Under the pieces are notes generated by a model. That model did not search any database and was not told where the DNA came from. It worked only from the letters and a program-made list of their open reading frames with translations. Shown here piece after piece: positions 6,685 through 12,898 of a stretch of DNA of 13,021 bases. The stretch comes from Pseudolabrys sp. (GTDB lineage: Bacteria > Pseudomonadota > Alphaproteobacteria > Rhizobiales > Xanthobacteraceae): the NCBI GenBank assembly GCA_029945495.1, contig JAQSCR010000455.1:1-13021 (forward strand), read 5' to 3'. How positions within the stretch are numbered: position 1 is the stretch's first letter; every line of letters begins with the position of its first letter. Position numbers and translations under genes: made by a program.

Positions 6685-7598
6685 AACACGTCGCAGTACT
6701 GATGGGCGGCTGGTCGGCCGAGCGCGAAGTCTCGCTGAATTCCGGCAAGGCCTGCGCCGATGCCGCCGAGCGTGCCGGCTACCGCGTCACCCGCGTCGAC
6801 GTCACCCGCGACATCGCCCGCGTGCTCGGCGATCTCAAGCCGGACGTCGTGCTCAATGTGCTGCACGGGCCGCCCGGCGAAGACGGCGCCCTGCAGGGCC
6901 TTCTGGAAATCATTGGCATTCCCTACAGCCATTCCGGCGTCATGGCGTCTGCGGTGGCGATGCAGAAGGACATTGCCAAGACCGTGCTGCGGGCCGCCGG
7001 CGTGCCGGTGCCGGGCGGCATGGTGGCGAACCGCCTCGACGCGGCCCGCGCCCACATGCTGCCGCCGCCTTATGTCATCAAGCCGTTGTCCGAAGGCTCC
7101 AGCGTCGGCGTCTTCATCGTGCGCGCCGATCACGCTTATCCGCCGCAGGAATTGTCGCGGCCGGACTGGAAATACGGCGAGCAGGTCCTGGTCGAGCCCT
7201 TCATCCCCGGCAAGGAACTGACCTGCGCGGTGATCGCCGACAAGCCCACCGATGTCATCGAGATCATCGCCCATACCGCGTTCTACGACTACGAAGCCAA
7301 ATACGCGCCGGGCGGTTCGACCCACGTTCTGCCGGCGCCGGTCCCAGCCGATGTCTATGCCGAATGCCAGCGCCTCGCCGTCAAGGCGCATCACGCGCTC
7401 GGCTGCCGTGGCGTCACCCGCGCCGATTTCCGCTACGACGACAGCAAGCCGGGCGTCACCGGCATCTCCTGCCTCGAGGTCAACACCCAGCCGGGCATGA
7501 CCGCGACCTCGCTGGTGCCGGAACTCGCCGCCTATGCCGGCATGTCGTTTCCGGACCTGGCGCGCTGGATGATCGAGGACGCCTCGCTGGGGAGGTGA
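6681..7598 (+). CDS. ddl: D-alanine--D-alanine ligase
   Basis: ATP-grasp ligase making D-Ala-D-Ala, the substrate MurF adds to the stem peptide and the target of vancomycin-type drugs. The protein is 305 residues, the short DdlB form. It shows GGWSAEREVSLNSG (9-22) with the conserved Glu, HGPPGEDG (62-69) in place of the usual HGxxGEDG, EGSSVGV (138-144) with the conserved Ser, FYDYEAKY (201-208) with the conserved Tyr, RADFR (247-251), and LEVNTQPGMT (265-274) carrying metal ligands. The ATG overlaps the stop codon of the preceding hydroxylase by ATGA, so its translation probably depends on ribosomes finishing that foreign gene. In related bacteria ftsQ follows closely; here a repeat-rich gap and a small gene intervene. 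Confidence 0.97.
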   Translation: MKHVAVLMGGWSAEREVSLNSGKACADAAERAGYRVTRVDVTRDIARVLGDLKPDVVLNVLHGPPGEDGALQGLLEIIGIPYSHSGVMASAVAMQKDIAKTVLRAAGVPVPGGMVANRLDAARAHMLPPPYVIKPLSEGSSVGVFIVRADHAYPPQELSRPDWKYGEQVLVEPFIPGKELTCAVIADKPTDVIEIIAHTAFYDYEAKYAPGGSTHVLPAPVPADVYAECQRLAVKAHHALGCRGVTRADFRYDDSKPGVTGISCLEVNTQPGMTATSLVPELAAYAGMSFPDLARWMIEDASLGR

Positions 7599-7603
7599 AC
7601 CCG

Positions 7604-7747
7604 TCACCCTGAGGTGCGAGCCGTCACAAGCGCGTTTACGCACGTCTTCGACGCGCTATGGCGGCGAGCCTCGAAGGGCGACGGCCCGCGAGCATATTGC
7701 CTGTCATCCTTCGAGACGCATCGCTTTCGCGATGCTCCTCAGGATGA
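7604..7747. repeat. Composite palindromic element after ddl
   Basis: A 144-base structured element begins six bases after the ddl stop. The outer arms TCACCCTGAGGTGC (7604-7617) and GCTCCTCAGGATGA (7734-7747) are complementary at 12 of 14 positions. Inside, GCATCG (7718-7723) and CGATGC (7730-7735) form a hairpin with loop CTTTCG, and TTCGA/TCGAA pieces add further stems. Sequences of the type TCATCCTGAGG...CCTCAGGATGA are, from memory, a common dispersed family in Bradyrhizobium and Rhodopseudomonas. It carries no credible gene, and its mRNA could form a stable barrier that separates ddl from ftsQ expression. Confidence 0.75.
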
Positions 7748-7764
7748 GGGGCGGGGCTGCCGTA

Positions 7765-7792
7765 GCCCGGGTGGAGCGAAGCAAACCCGGGC
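7765..7792. repeat. GCCCGGGT hairpin element
   Basis: GCCCGGGT (7765-7772) and ACCCGGGC (7785-7792) form a perfect eight-base stem around GGAGCGAAGCAA. From memory, GTAGCCCGG-type elements with a GAGCGAAGC loop are dispersed between genes in the same bacterial group. It follows the preceding palindromic element by 17 bases, giving a double insertion. No T-tract follows. Confidence 0.7.
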
Positions 7793-7843
7793 GTGATAAT
7801 GATGACCGCGACCGAAACGAGGCGCTGCTCGCGAGAAGCCATG

Positions 7844-8068
7844 ATGAAAAAGCCGGAATGGTATGACGTCCTGGAGCCGCGTGAGGCGGTTATCGCAGCC
7901 ATAGTCGGCCTCGCAGCTGTGTGGGCGCTGACCTATTACGCCTCCCAAGCCGGCTACGTATTTTGGGGCCATAGCCCTCCGCAATGGAAAAACGTTGGAA
8001 CGGCCATGGTCGTGCTCGGTTTTGCCGTTCCGTACTGCTTGGTGAAATGGTGGGTGAAGCGGCGCTGA
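7844..8068 (+). CDS. Small two-helix membrane protein, unknown function
   Basis: Not recognised. The protein is 74 residues from the ATG at 7844; GAGAAG (7833-7838) lies five bases before it. The adjacent ATG at 7841 and farther starts at 7793, 7799 and 7802 are in the same frame. It has a polar N-terminus (MKKPEWYDVLEPRE), one hydrophobic helix (about 15-32, AVIAAIVGLAAVWALTYY), a short loop with Trp and His, a second hydrophobic segment (about 48-66, NVGTAMVVLGFAVPYCLV) and a basic tail KWWVKRR. This suggests an inner-membrane hairpin with both ends cytoplasmic. Codons such as GTA, ATA, GGA and TTT make its usage softer than the core genes. Coding is plausible but not certain; its place next to ftsQ does not prove a division role. 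Confidence 0.55.
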   Translation: MKKPEWYDVLEPREAVIAAIVGLAAVWALTYYASQAGYVFWGHSPPQWKNVGTAMVVLGFAVPYCLVKWWVKRR

Positions 8069-8202
8069 GCTTTATCGAACACCGGGCGGACAAGTCGCTT
8101 CATGCGGGCTACCGGCTGAGCCCGGACCAACCACGCCCCCAACCGTGCCCCGCCGGCCACATCCCCGTTAAGTTACCGAACTGCCAACCCATTCCGTAAA
8201 AC

Positions 8203-8221
8203 TTTACCAATCGTTTACCAA
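8203..8221 (+). promoter_or_regulatory. Candidate CtrA-like site upstream of ftsQ
   Basis: TTTACCAA occurs twice, at 8203-8210 and 8214-8221, 11 bases apart. Read as TTTA-N7-TTTACC it differs from the CtrA consensus TTAA-N7-TTAAC by one base per half-site. CtrA controls ftsQAZ transcription in Caulobacter, so the position is sensible. The overlapping GTAAA-AC-TTTAC (8196-8207) is a small inverted repeat. Evidence is sequence similarity only. Confidence 0.35.
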
Positions 8222-8335
8222 ATAGCCCGAAGACTAGGCATTGGCGGCTTTTCGCGTGGCGCTCGCGTCGGGAAACGCGCGCGTTATGTGTTCCGCTCAG
8301 TCGACGGCCTTTTGGGGGATCGAACATCCGCCGGA

Positions 8336-8348
8336 GGTGAATTTCACC
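8336..8348. promoter_or_regulatory. Perfect 6-bp-arm palindrome in ftsQ leader
   Basis: GGTGAA-T-TTCACC is a perfect inverted repeat with a one-base centre, 75 bases before the ftsQ ATG. It could be a repressor operator or chance. Its left arm overlaps GGAGGTGAA (8333-8341), a strong ribosome-binding-like sequence with no properly spaced start codon behind it. Confidence 0.3.
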
Positions 8349-8423
8349 AAGGCACGGTGTGAAAACTCGCTCGTGCCGGATCTTGCTGCCCATTGTGGGC
8401 CAACGTTTGAAGAACCGGTTGCG

Positions 8424-9383
8424 ATGGATCGCCGAGGATACCTCGCCCAATCGTCAGGTCAGTCGGTCCGGCCCGCGTCCGTGGCGATGCGTTCGCACTC
8501 GCTCGCCCGCCATGGCTGGACGCGAACAATGCGCCGCTGGTTCACCACGCTCATTGAACTCGACATTCCGCGTGGGCTTGGCTCCTCGTCGGTCGCGCTG
8601 CTGCTGCTCTCGAGCGTCTGCTACGGCGTCGTCAAAGGCGGCCACGGGCCGGACATCGTCGCCAATCTGCAAAATCTCTGCGACGACGCGGCCAATGCCG
8701 CCGGCTTCGGCATTGCCGAGGTCGCGCTCGTCGGCGAGCAGGAATTAGGCCGCGACGACATCTTGAAAGCCGCCGGCATCACCGAGCACACCTCGCTGTT
8801 GTTTCTCGACGCCGCGCAAACGCGCGACCGGCTGTTGACCAATCCGTGGATCGCCGACGCGACCGTGCTCAAGCTATATCCCGGTCGGCTGCGCATCGAG
8901 ATCAAGGAGCGCAAGGCTTTCGCGCTCTGGCAAAAGGAAGCCCGCGTCTCGTTGATCGCCACCGACGGCACCGTGCTGGCGGCAAGCGTGGCGCCGCGCT
9001 TCGCCGGACTGCCGCAAGTGGTGGGCACCGGCGCCGAACGGTTGTCGGCCGATTTTCTGGCGCTGCTCGCGCGCTATCCGGGCATCGCCGGCCAAGTGGA
9101 TGCCTCGGTGCTGGTCGCCGAACGGCGCTGGAACCTGCATTTGAAGAACGGCCTCGAGGTGCTGCTGCCGGAAGCCGAGCCGGAGCGGGCGCTGCAGACT
9201 TTGGCCAATCTCGACCGCGACAAGAAGCTGCTGTCGCGCGACATCGTCGTCGTCGATCTGCGCCTGACCGACCGCGTCACCGTGCGTCAGTCCGATGCGG
9301 CCTTTGCCGTGCGCGACGACGCGCTCAAGGCCGCCGACAAGGCGGCCAAGAAGAACAAACAGAAAAAAGGCACCGAAGCATGA
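8424..9383 (+). CDS. ftsQ: FtsQ, divisome membrane protein with POTRA domain
   Basis: Bitopic inner-membrane protein of the FtsQLB complex that links early and late division proteins. The protein is 319 residues from the ATG at 8424. It has a basic cytoplasmic N-terminus (1-50), one transmembrane helix about 52-71 (LGSSSVALLLLSSVCYGVV), then a periplasmic POTRA domain about 95-165 (FGIAEVALVGEQELGRDDIL, TSLLFLDAAQTRDRLLTNP, WIADATVLKLYPGRLRIEI) and the beta domain with SVLVAERRWNLHLKNGLEV. The tail is Lys-rich. MDRRGYLAQS resembles the MDGAGRL start of rhizobial FtsQ, which supports this start although no strong ribosome binding site precedes it; later in-frame ATGs at 8487 and 8529 are less likely. 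Its TGA overlaps the ftsA ATG by ATGA. Confidence 0.94.
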   Translation: MDRRGYLAQSSGQSVRPASVAMRSHSLARHGWTRTMRRWFTTLIELDIPRGLGSSSVALLLLSSVCYGVVKGGHGPDIVANLQNLCDDAANAAGFGIAEVALVGEQELGRDDILKAAGITEHTSLLFLDAAQTRDRLLTNPWIADATVLKLYPGRLRIEIKERKAFALWQKEARVSLIATDGTVLAASVAPRFAGLPQVVGTGAERLSADFLALLARYPGIAGQVDASVLVAERRWNLHLKNGLEVLLPEAEPERALQTLANLDRDKKLLSRDIVVVDLRLTDRVTVRQSDAAFAVRDDALKAADKAAKKNKQKKGTEA

Positions 9384-10702
9384 CCGTGCTGCGCTTCGGC
9401 CTGACCCCCAAGATGAAGCCGGTGTCGCCGCGCCGCTCGGCGATCGTCGCCGGCCTCGATATCGGCACCAGCAAGATCGTCTGCATGATCGCGCGGCTCG
9501 AACCGCAGGCGCCGCAGGACGTGCTGCGCCGCCGCAGCCACGGCGTGCGCATTCTCGGATTTGCCCATACGGCGGCCAGCGGCATGAAGGCCGGCTCGGT
9601 CGTCGACCTGGTGGAGGCCGAGGAGGTCGTCCGCCAGGCCATCGACACCGCCGAAAGCATGGCCGGCGTGCAGCTCGAGTCCGTCGTGGTGTCGCTCTCC
9701 GGCGGCCGCCTCGGCAGCGAGCGCTTTATCGCCGATATCGAATTGAACGGCGGCGCGGTGGCCGACAGCGACATCGCCCGGGTTCTGGCCGCGGCGAGCC
9801 GTCATTCGGTGCGCGACGGCCGTGCCGTGCTGCATTCGCTGCCGATCGGCTATGCGCTCGACGCCGCCTCCGGCATCCGTGAGCCGCGCGGCATGCTCGG
9901 CCACCGCTTCGGCGTCGATATGCACATGGTCACCGCCGACGTGCCGACCGTGCGCAACCTGATGCTCACCGTCGAGCGCAGCCATCTCGAGGTCGAGGCC
10001 ATGGTGGCGTCGCCTTATGTGGCCGGTTTGGCTTGTTTGGCGGACGATGAAGCCGATCTCGGCGCCGCCTGCATCGATCTTGGTTCCGGCACCACCTCGT
10101 TCGCGGTCTTTTCCGGCGGGCGCTTCATGCACGCCGACGGCTTCGCGCTCGGTGGCCATCACGTCACCATGGATATCGCCCGCGGTCTCAACACCCGCAT
10201 CTCCAGCGCTGAGCGAATCAAAGCGATTTATGGCAGTGTTTTGACTGGTGGGTCGGACGAACGAGACATGATTACGGTGCCTTCGGTGGGAGATGACGAG
10301 CGCGAGCCGCCGCAGTTCATTTCGCGGGCGACTTTGGTGCGGATCATCAAGCCGCGCGTCGAGGAAATCCTGGAATTGGTCCGCGACCGTCTGGCGACCT
10401 CGCCGTTCGCGTCCGAGCCGCGCGCGCGCGTCGTATTAACAGGTGGTGGCAGTCAATTGCCGGGCATCGCCGATCTGGCCACGCGCATCCTGCGCCGGCC
10501 GGTCCGCATCGGCCGCCCGCTGGGTCTTGCCGGGTTGCCGGAAGCGGCCAAGGGGCCGGCTTTCGCGGTGGCGGCGGGCCTGCTGGTCTATCCGCAGGCG
10601 GCGCATCTGGAACACTTCGAACCGCGGCGAACGCGGCAATTGATGACCGGAACGGGCGGCTACATGGCCCGGGTCGGACAATGGCTACGCGAGAGTTTCT
10701 AA
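9380..10702 (+). CDS. ftsA: FtsA, actin-like FtsZ membrane anchor
   Basis: Actin-family ATPase that tethers FtsZ filaments to the inner membrane and recruits later divisome proteins. The protein is 440 residues, normal for Hyphomicrobiales. The phosphate-1 motif GLDIGTSK (25-32), phosphate-2 IDLGSGTT (232-239) and the adenosine motif VVLTGGGSQLPG (about 351-362) are all present; the FtsA-specific 1C domain covers roughly 90-180 (SVVVSLSGGRLGSERF onward). The C-terminal RVGQWLRESF is the expected amphipathic membrane-targeting helix. The ATG at 9380 overlaps the ftsQ stop; the open frame that runs back to 8846 lies inside ftsQ and is meaningless. A 44-base gap to ftsZ carries only the ftsZ ribosome binding site. 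Confidence 0.97.
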   Translation: MTVLRFGLTPKMKPVSPRRSAIVAGLDIGTSKIVCMIARLEPQAPQDVLRRRSHGVRILGFAHTAASGMKAGSVVDLVEAEEVVRQAIDTAESMAGVQLESVVVSLSGGRLGSERFIADIELNGGAVADSDIARVLAAASRHSVRDGRAVLHSLPIGYALDAASGIREPRGMLGHRFGVDMHMVTADVPTVRNLMLTVERSHLEVEAMVASPYVAGLACLADDEADLGAACIDLGSGTTSFAVFSGGRFMHADGFALGGHHVTMDIARGLNTRISSAERIKAIYGSVLTGGSDERDMITVPSVGDDEREPPQFISRATLVRIIKPRVEEILELVRDRLATSPFASEPRARVVLTGGGSQLPGIADLATRILRRPVRIGRPLGLAGLPEAAKGPAFAVAAGLLVYPQAAHLEHFEPRRTRQLMTGTGGYMARVGQWLRESF

Positions 10703-10746
10703 AACCCAATTAGCGGCGAACGCGCCGGTGCAATCGAGAGGCAAAC

Positions 10747-12483
10747 ATGACCATCACCCTGAAGATTCCCGACATTCGTGAAATGAAGCCGCGCATTACC
10801 GTGTTCGGCGTCGGCGGCGCCGGCGGCAATGCGGTCAATAATATGATTTCCGCTGGCCTCCAAGGTGTCGACTTTGTCGTCGCCAACACCGACGCGCAGG
10901 CGCTGACGCTGTCGAAAGCCGAGCGCATCGTCCAGATGGGCACGCAGGTGACCGAAGGTCTCGGCGCCGGCTCCCAGCCTGAGGTCGGCCGCGCCGCCGC
11001 CGAGGAAGTGATCGACGAATTGCGCGATCATCTCTCCGGCGCGCATATGGTGTTCGTCACCGCCGGCATGGGCGGCGGCACCGGTACGGGCGCCGCGCCC
11101 GTGATCGCCCGGATCGCCCGCGAACTCGGCATCCTCACGGTCGGCGTGGTCACCAAGCCATTCCACTTCGAGGGTCAGCGCCGCATGCGCTTTGCCGAAG
11201 CCGGCATTACCGAGCTGCAGAAGGTGGTCGACACGCTGTTGATCATCCCGAACCAGAACCTGTTCCGGGTTGCCAACGAGAAGACCACCTTCGCCGACGC
11301 CTTCGCGATGGCCGACCAGGTGCTCTATTCGGGCGTTGCCTGCATCACCGACCTGATGGTCAAGGAAGGCCTGATCAATCTCGACTTCGCCGACGTCCGT
11401 GCGGTGATGAAGGAGATGGGCAAGGCGATGATGGGCACCGGCGAAGCCACCGGCGAGAAGCGGGCGCTGACCGCTGCCGAAGCGGCCATTGCCAATCCGC
11501 TGATCGACGACGCCTCGATGAAGGGCGCGCGCGGCCTGTTGATCTCGATCACCGGCGGCAAGGACCTCACTTTGTACGAAGTCGACGAGGCCGCCACCCG
11601 CATCCGCGAGGAAGTCGATCAGGACGCCAACATCATCGTCGGCGCGACCTTCGACGAAACCCTGGAAGGCATCATCCGCGTCTCGGTGGTCGCCACCGGT
11701 ATCGACAATACCGGCATCATGCAGCAGCCGCAGCCCGCCGAAAGCGCGCTCAAGGAACTGGCCAGCAAGATGCGCAACGATTCCAAGCGCATTGCCGATC
11801 GGGTCGAACGGGTGTCGCCGGCGAAGCCGGCGGTCGCCACTGCGCCGGCGATGGATTCGGCTGCCTTCAACGCGGCGCACGCCGCCGTGGCCGCCGCCAT
11901 TCTGCCGATTGGCGCGATCGAGGACGTCTCGTTCCGGCCGATGCCGGTCAAGCCGTCTCTGTTCGAGCCGCATCCCGGCGAAGCCATGCAAACCGAACAG
12001 CCGATGCCGTCGAACTTCATCCCGCCGGCGCCCGAGCCGGTGATGCGCGCCCCGCGCATGCCGCGGATCGACGAATTGCCGATCCCCGCCCAGAACCAGA
12101 TCGCCGCTTCGCGCGGTGAGCAGGTCGAGAACCACCCGGAAAAGCAGCGCATGTCGCTGATGCAGCGGTTGGCCTCGGTCGGCCTGGGCAAGCGGTCGGA
12201 CGACAGCGATATGCCGCCGGCGCCACGCGCCGCCCGGCCGATGCCGCAATTCGACCGGCCGCCGCAGCGGCCGACCGCCCGCAATCCGGAAGGCCGTCAC
12301 GCGGAAGTCCGCCAGCCGGAGGGCCGCCAACCTGAAGCCCGGCTTGCCGACCCGGTCTCGGAATATGCCCGCCGCCCGGCGCCGCAGGGTCTCGACCCGC
12401 ACGGCCGCCCCGCGCCTGTGCATAATTCGAGCGAGGAAGACCAACTCGACATTCCGGCCTTCCTGCGCCGGCAGGCCAACTGA
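10747..12483 (+). CDS. ftsZ: FtsZ, tubulin-like division GTPase with long linker
   Basis: GTPase that forms the cytokinetic Z-ring at midcell. The protein is 578 residues, long compared with E. coli (383) but usual for alphaproteobacteria. The core has GVGGAGGN (21-28), the tubulin signature GGGTGTG (109-115) and the T7 synergy loop NLDFADV (211-217); the GTPase domain ends near residue 320. A disordered Pro/Ala/Arg/Met-rich linker follows, including four consecutive five-residue repeats at 513-532, and then the conserved C-terminal peptide LDIPAFLRRQAN (567-578) that binds FtsA and other partners. GAGAGG (10736-10741) lies five bases before the ATG. The gene ends with TGA at 12481-12483, just before a strong hairpin. 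Confidence 0.98.
   Translation: MTITLKIPDIREMKPRITVFGVGGAGGNAVNNMISAGLQGVDFVVANTDAQALTLSKAERIVQMGTQVTEGLGAGSQPEVGRAAAEEVIDELRDHLSGAHMVFVTAGMGGGTGTGAAPVIARIARELGILTVGVVTKPFHFEGQRRMRFAEAGITELQKVVDTLLIIPNQNLFRVANEKTTFADAFAMADQVLYSGVACITDLMVKEGLINLDFADVRAVMKEMGKAMMGTGEATGEKRALTAAEAAIANPLIDDASMKGARGLLISITGGKDLTLYEVDEAATRIREEVDQDANIIVGATFDETLEGIIRVSVVATGIDNTGIMQQPQPAESALKELASKMRNDSKRIADRVERVSPAKPAVATAPAMDSAAFNAAHAAVAAAILPIGAIEDVSFRPMPVKPSLFEPHPGEAMQTEQPMPSNFIPPAPEPVMRAPRMPRIDELPIPAQNQIAASRGEQVENHPEKQRMSLMQRLASVGLGKRSDDSDMPPAPRAARPMPQFDRPPQRPTARNPEGRHAEVRQPEGRQPEARLADPVSEYARRPAPQGLDPHGRPAPVHNSSEEDQLDIPAFLRRQAN
12283..12342 (+). repeat. Four imperfect 15-bp repeats in the FtsZ linker
   Basis: Codons 513-532 read NPEGR-HAEVR-QPEGR-QPEAR, four units of five residues. 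Units one and three differ by one residue. The DNA copies have diverged at synonymous positions (CCGGAAGGCCGT against CCGGAGGGCCGC), so this is not a fresh slippage event. The charge alternates Glu/Arg along the repeat. Confidence 0.7.
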
Positions 12484-12498
12484 GGTCTGCCTGAAATA

Positions 12499-12538
12499 CG
12501 GACAGCCCCGCTCCGCCGGTGCGAAGTGGGGCTGTCCG
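12499..12538 (+). terminator. Strong hairpin after ftsZ, possible terminator
   Basis: CGGACAGCCCC (12499-12509) pairs perfectly over 11 bases with GGGGCTGTCCG (12528-12538), leaving an 18-base loop. It starts 16 bases after the ftsZ stop. No T-run follows directly (ATAGGCTGG), the first T-cluster being about 20 bases on, so it may stabilise the ftsZ mRNA end or act with Rho rather than terminate intrinsically. Confidence 0.55.
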
Positions 12539-12765
12539 ATAGGCTGGTTCGATCGCGTTTTGTTGCTAAGATATTGAATTATTTGTATTTTATTTACGTC
12601 TTGCGTCCTGCCGGTGCCTTGCCCGAAAATCCGCTGCGCTGATCGCCGGTAACGTAAACTGGAACTTTCCCTTAGCCGACTGCGGTAAATTGCGGCGAAA
12701 ACGAGTAACAGTCGGTAAGAAACCGTGTCTTGGAGGTAGCCGGGGGCTTGGCCTAAGTTGCGGTG

Positions 12766-12780
12766 CGAAAGTGACTTTCG
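12766..12780. promoter_or_regulatory. Palindrome upstream of lpxC
   Basis: CGAAAGT-G-ACTTTCG has perfect seven-base arms and a one-base centre. The compact symmetry resembles a dimeric repressor operator rather than an RNA hairpin, because the loop is too short. It lies 118 bases before the lpxC start. The binding protein is unknown. Confidence 0.3.
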
Positions 12781-12898
12781 GTCCTGGACGTGCCGTTTTT
12801 GTTCGAACCGGCAGTGAAGATTTGAAGGCCAAAATCCGGCTTTCCAGGGGATACGAAAAGATCGTGCGCAAGTCCTGGTCTTTTCGGAAATGGGGTCG

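Larger units (their letters stand above)
8069..8423. other. 355-base ftsQ leader without a confident gene
   Basis: No credible gene lies here. The ftsQ frame stays open back to a TTG at 8241, but that upstream part has no ribosome binding site and does not resemble FtsQ N-termini. Bases 8165-8225 form a relatively AT-rich island (GTTAAGTTACC, GTAAAACTTTACC, TTTACCAA twice) in otherwise GC-rich DNA and are the best place for an ftsQAZ promoter; I could not fix -35 and -10 boxes. Bases 8333-8348 hold a strong Shine-Dalgarno-like GGAGGTGAA joined to a palindrome. Confidence 0.6.
12484..12898. other. ftsZ-lpxC intergenic region, 415 bases
   Basis: No credible gene was found. It holds a strong hairpin directly after ftsZ, a very AT-rich patch at about 12570-12598 that is the best candidate promoter zone for lpxC (boxes not fixed), an inverted repeat CCGACTG/CAGTCGG (12676-12682, 12709-12715), three CGGTAA copies (12647, 12683, 12713) and a near-perfect 15-base palindrome at 12766-12780. 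A basic open frame at 12690-12902 lacks coding character. If transcription starts near the AT-rich patch, lpxC would have a 5' leader of about 300 bases. Confidence 0.6.

Noticed and set aside
6665..7612. Second forward open frame overlapping ddl
   Set aside because: Arg/Ala/Gly-rich shifted-frame translation of ddl; the ddl frame carries all ATP-grasp motifs.
7614..7796. Short open frame within the palindromic elements after ddl
   Set aside because: It is made entirely of repeat sequence and has no ribosome binding site.
8241..8423. Extended FtsQ beginning at TTG 8241 or GTG 8337
   Set aside because: No properly spaced ribosome binding site and no similarity to FtsQ N-termini; MDRRGYLAQS at 8424 resembles the family start.
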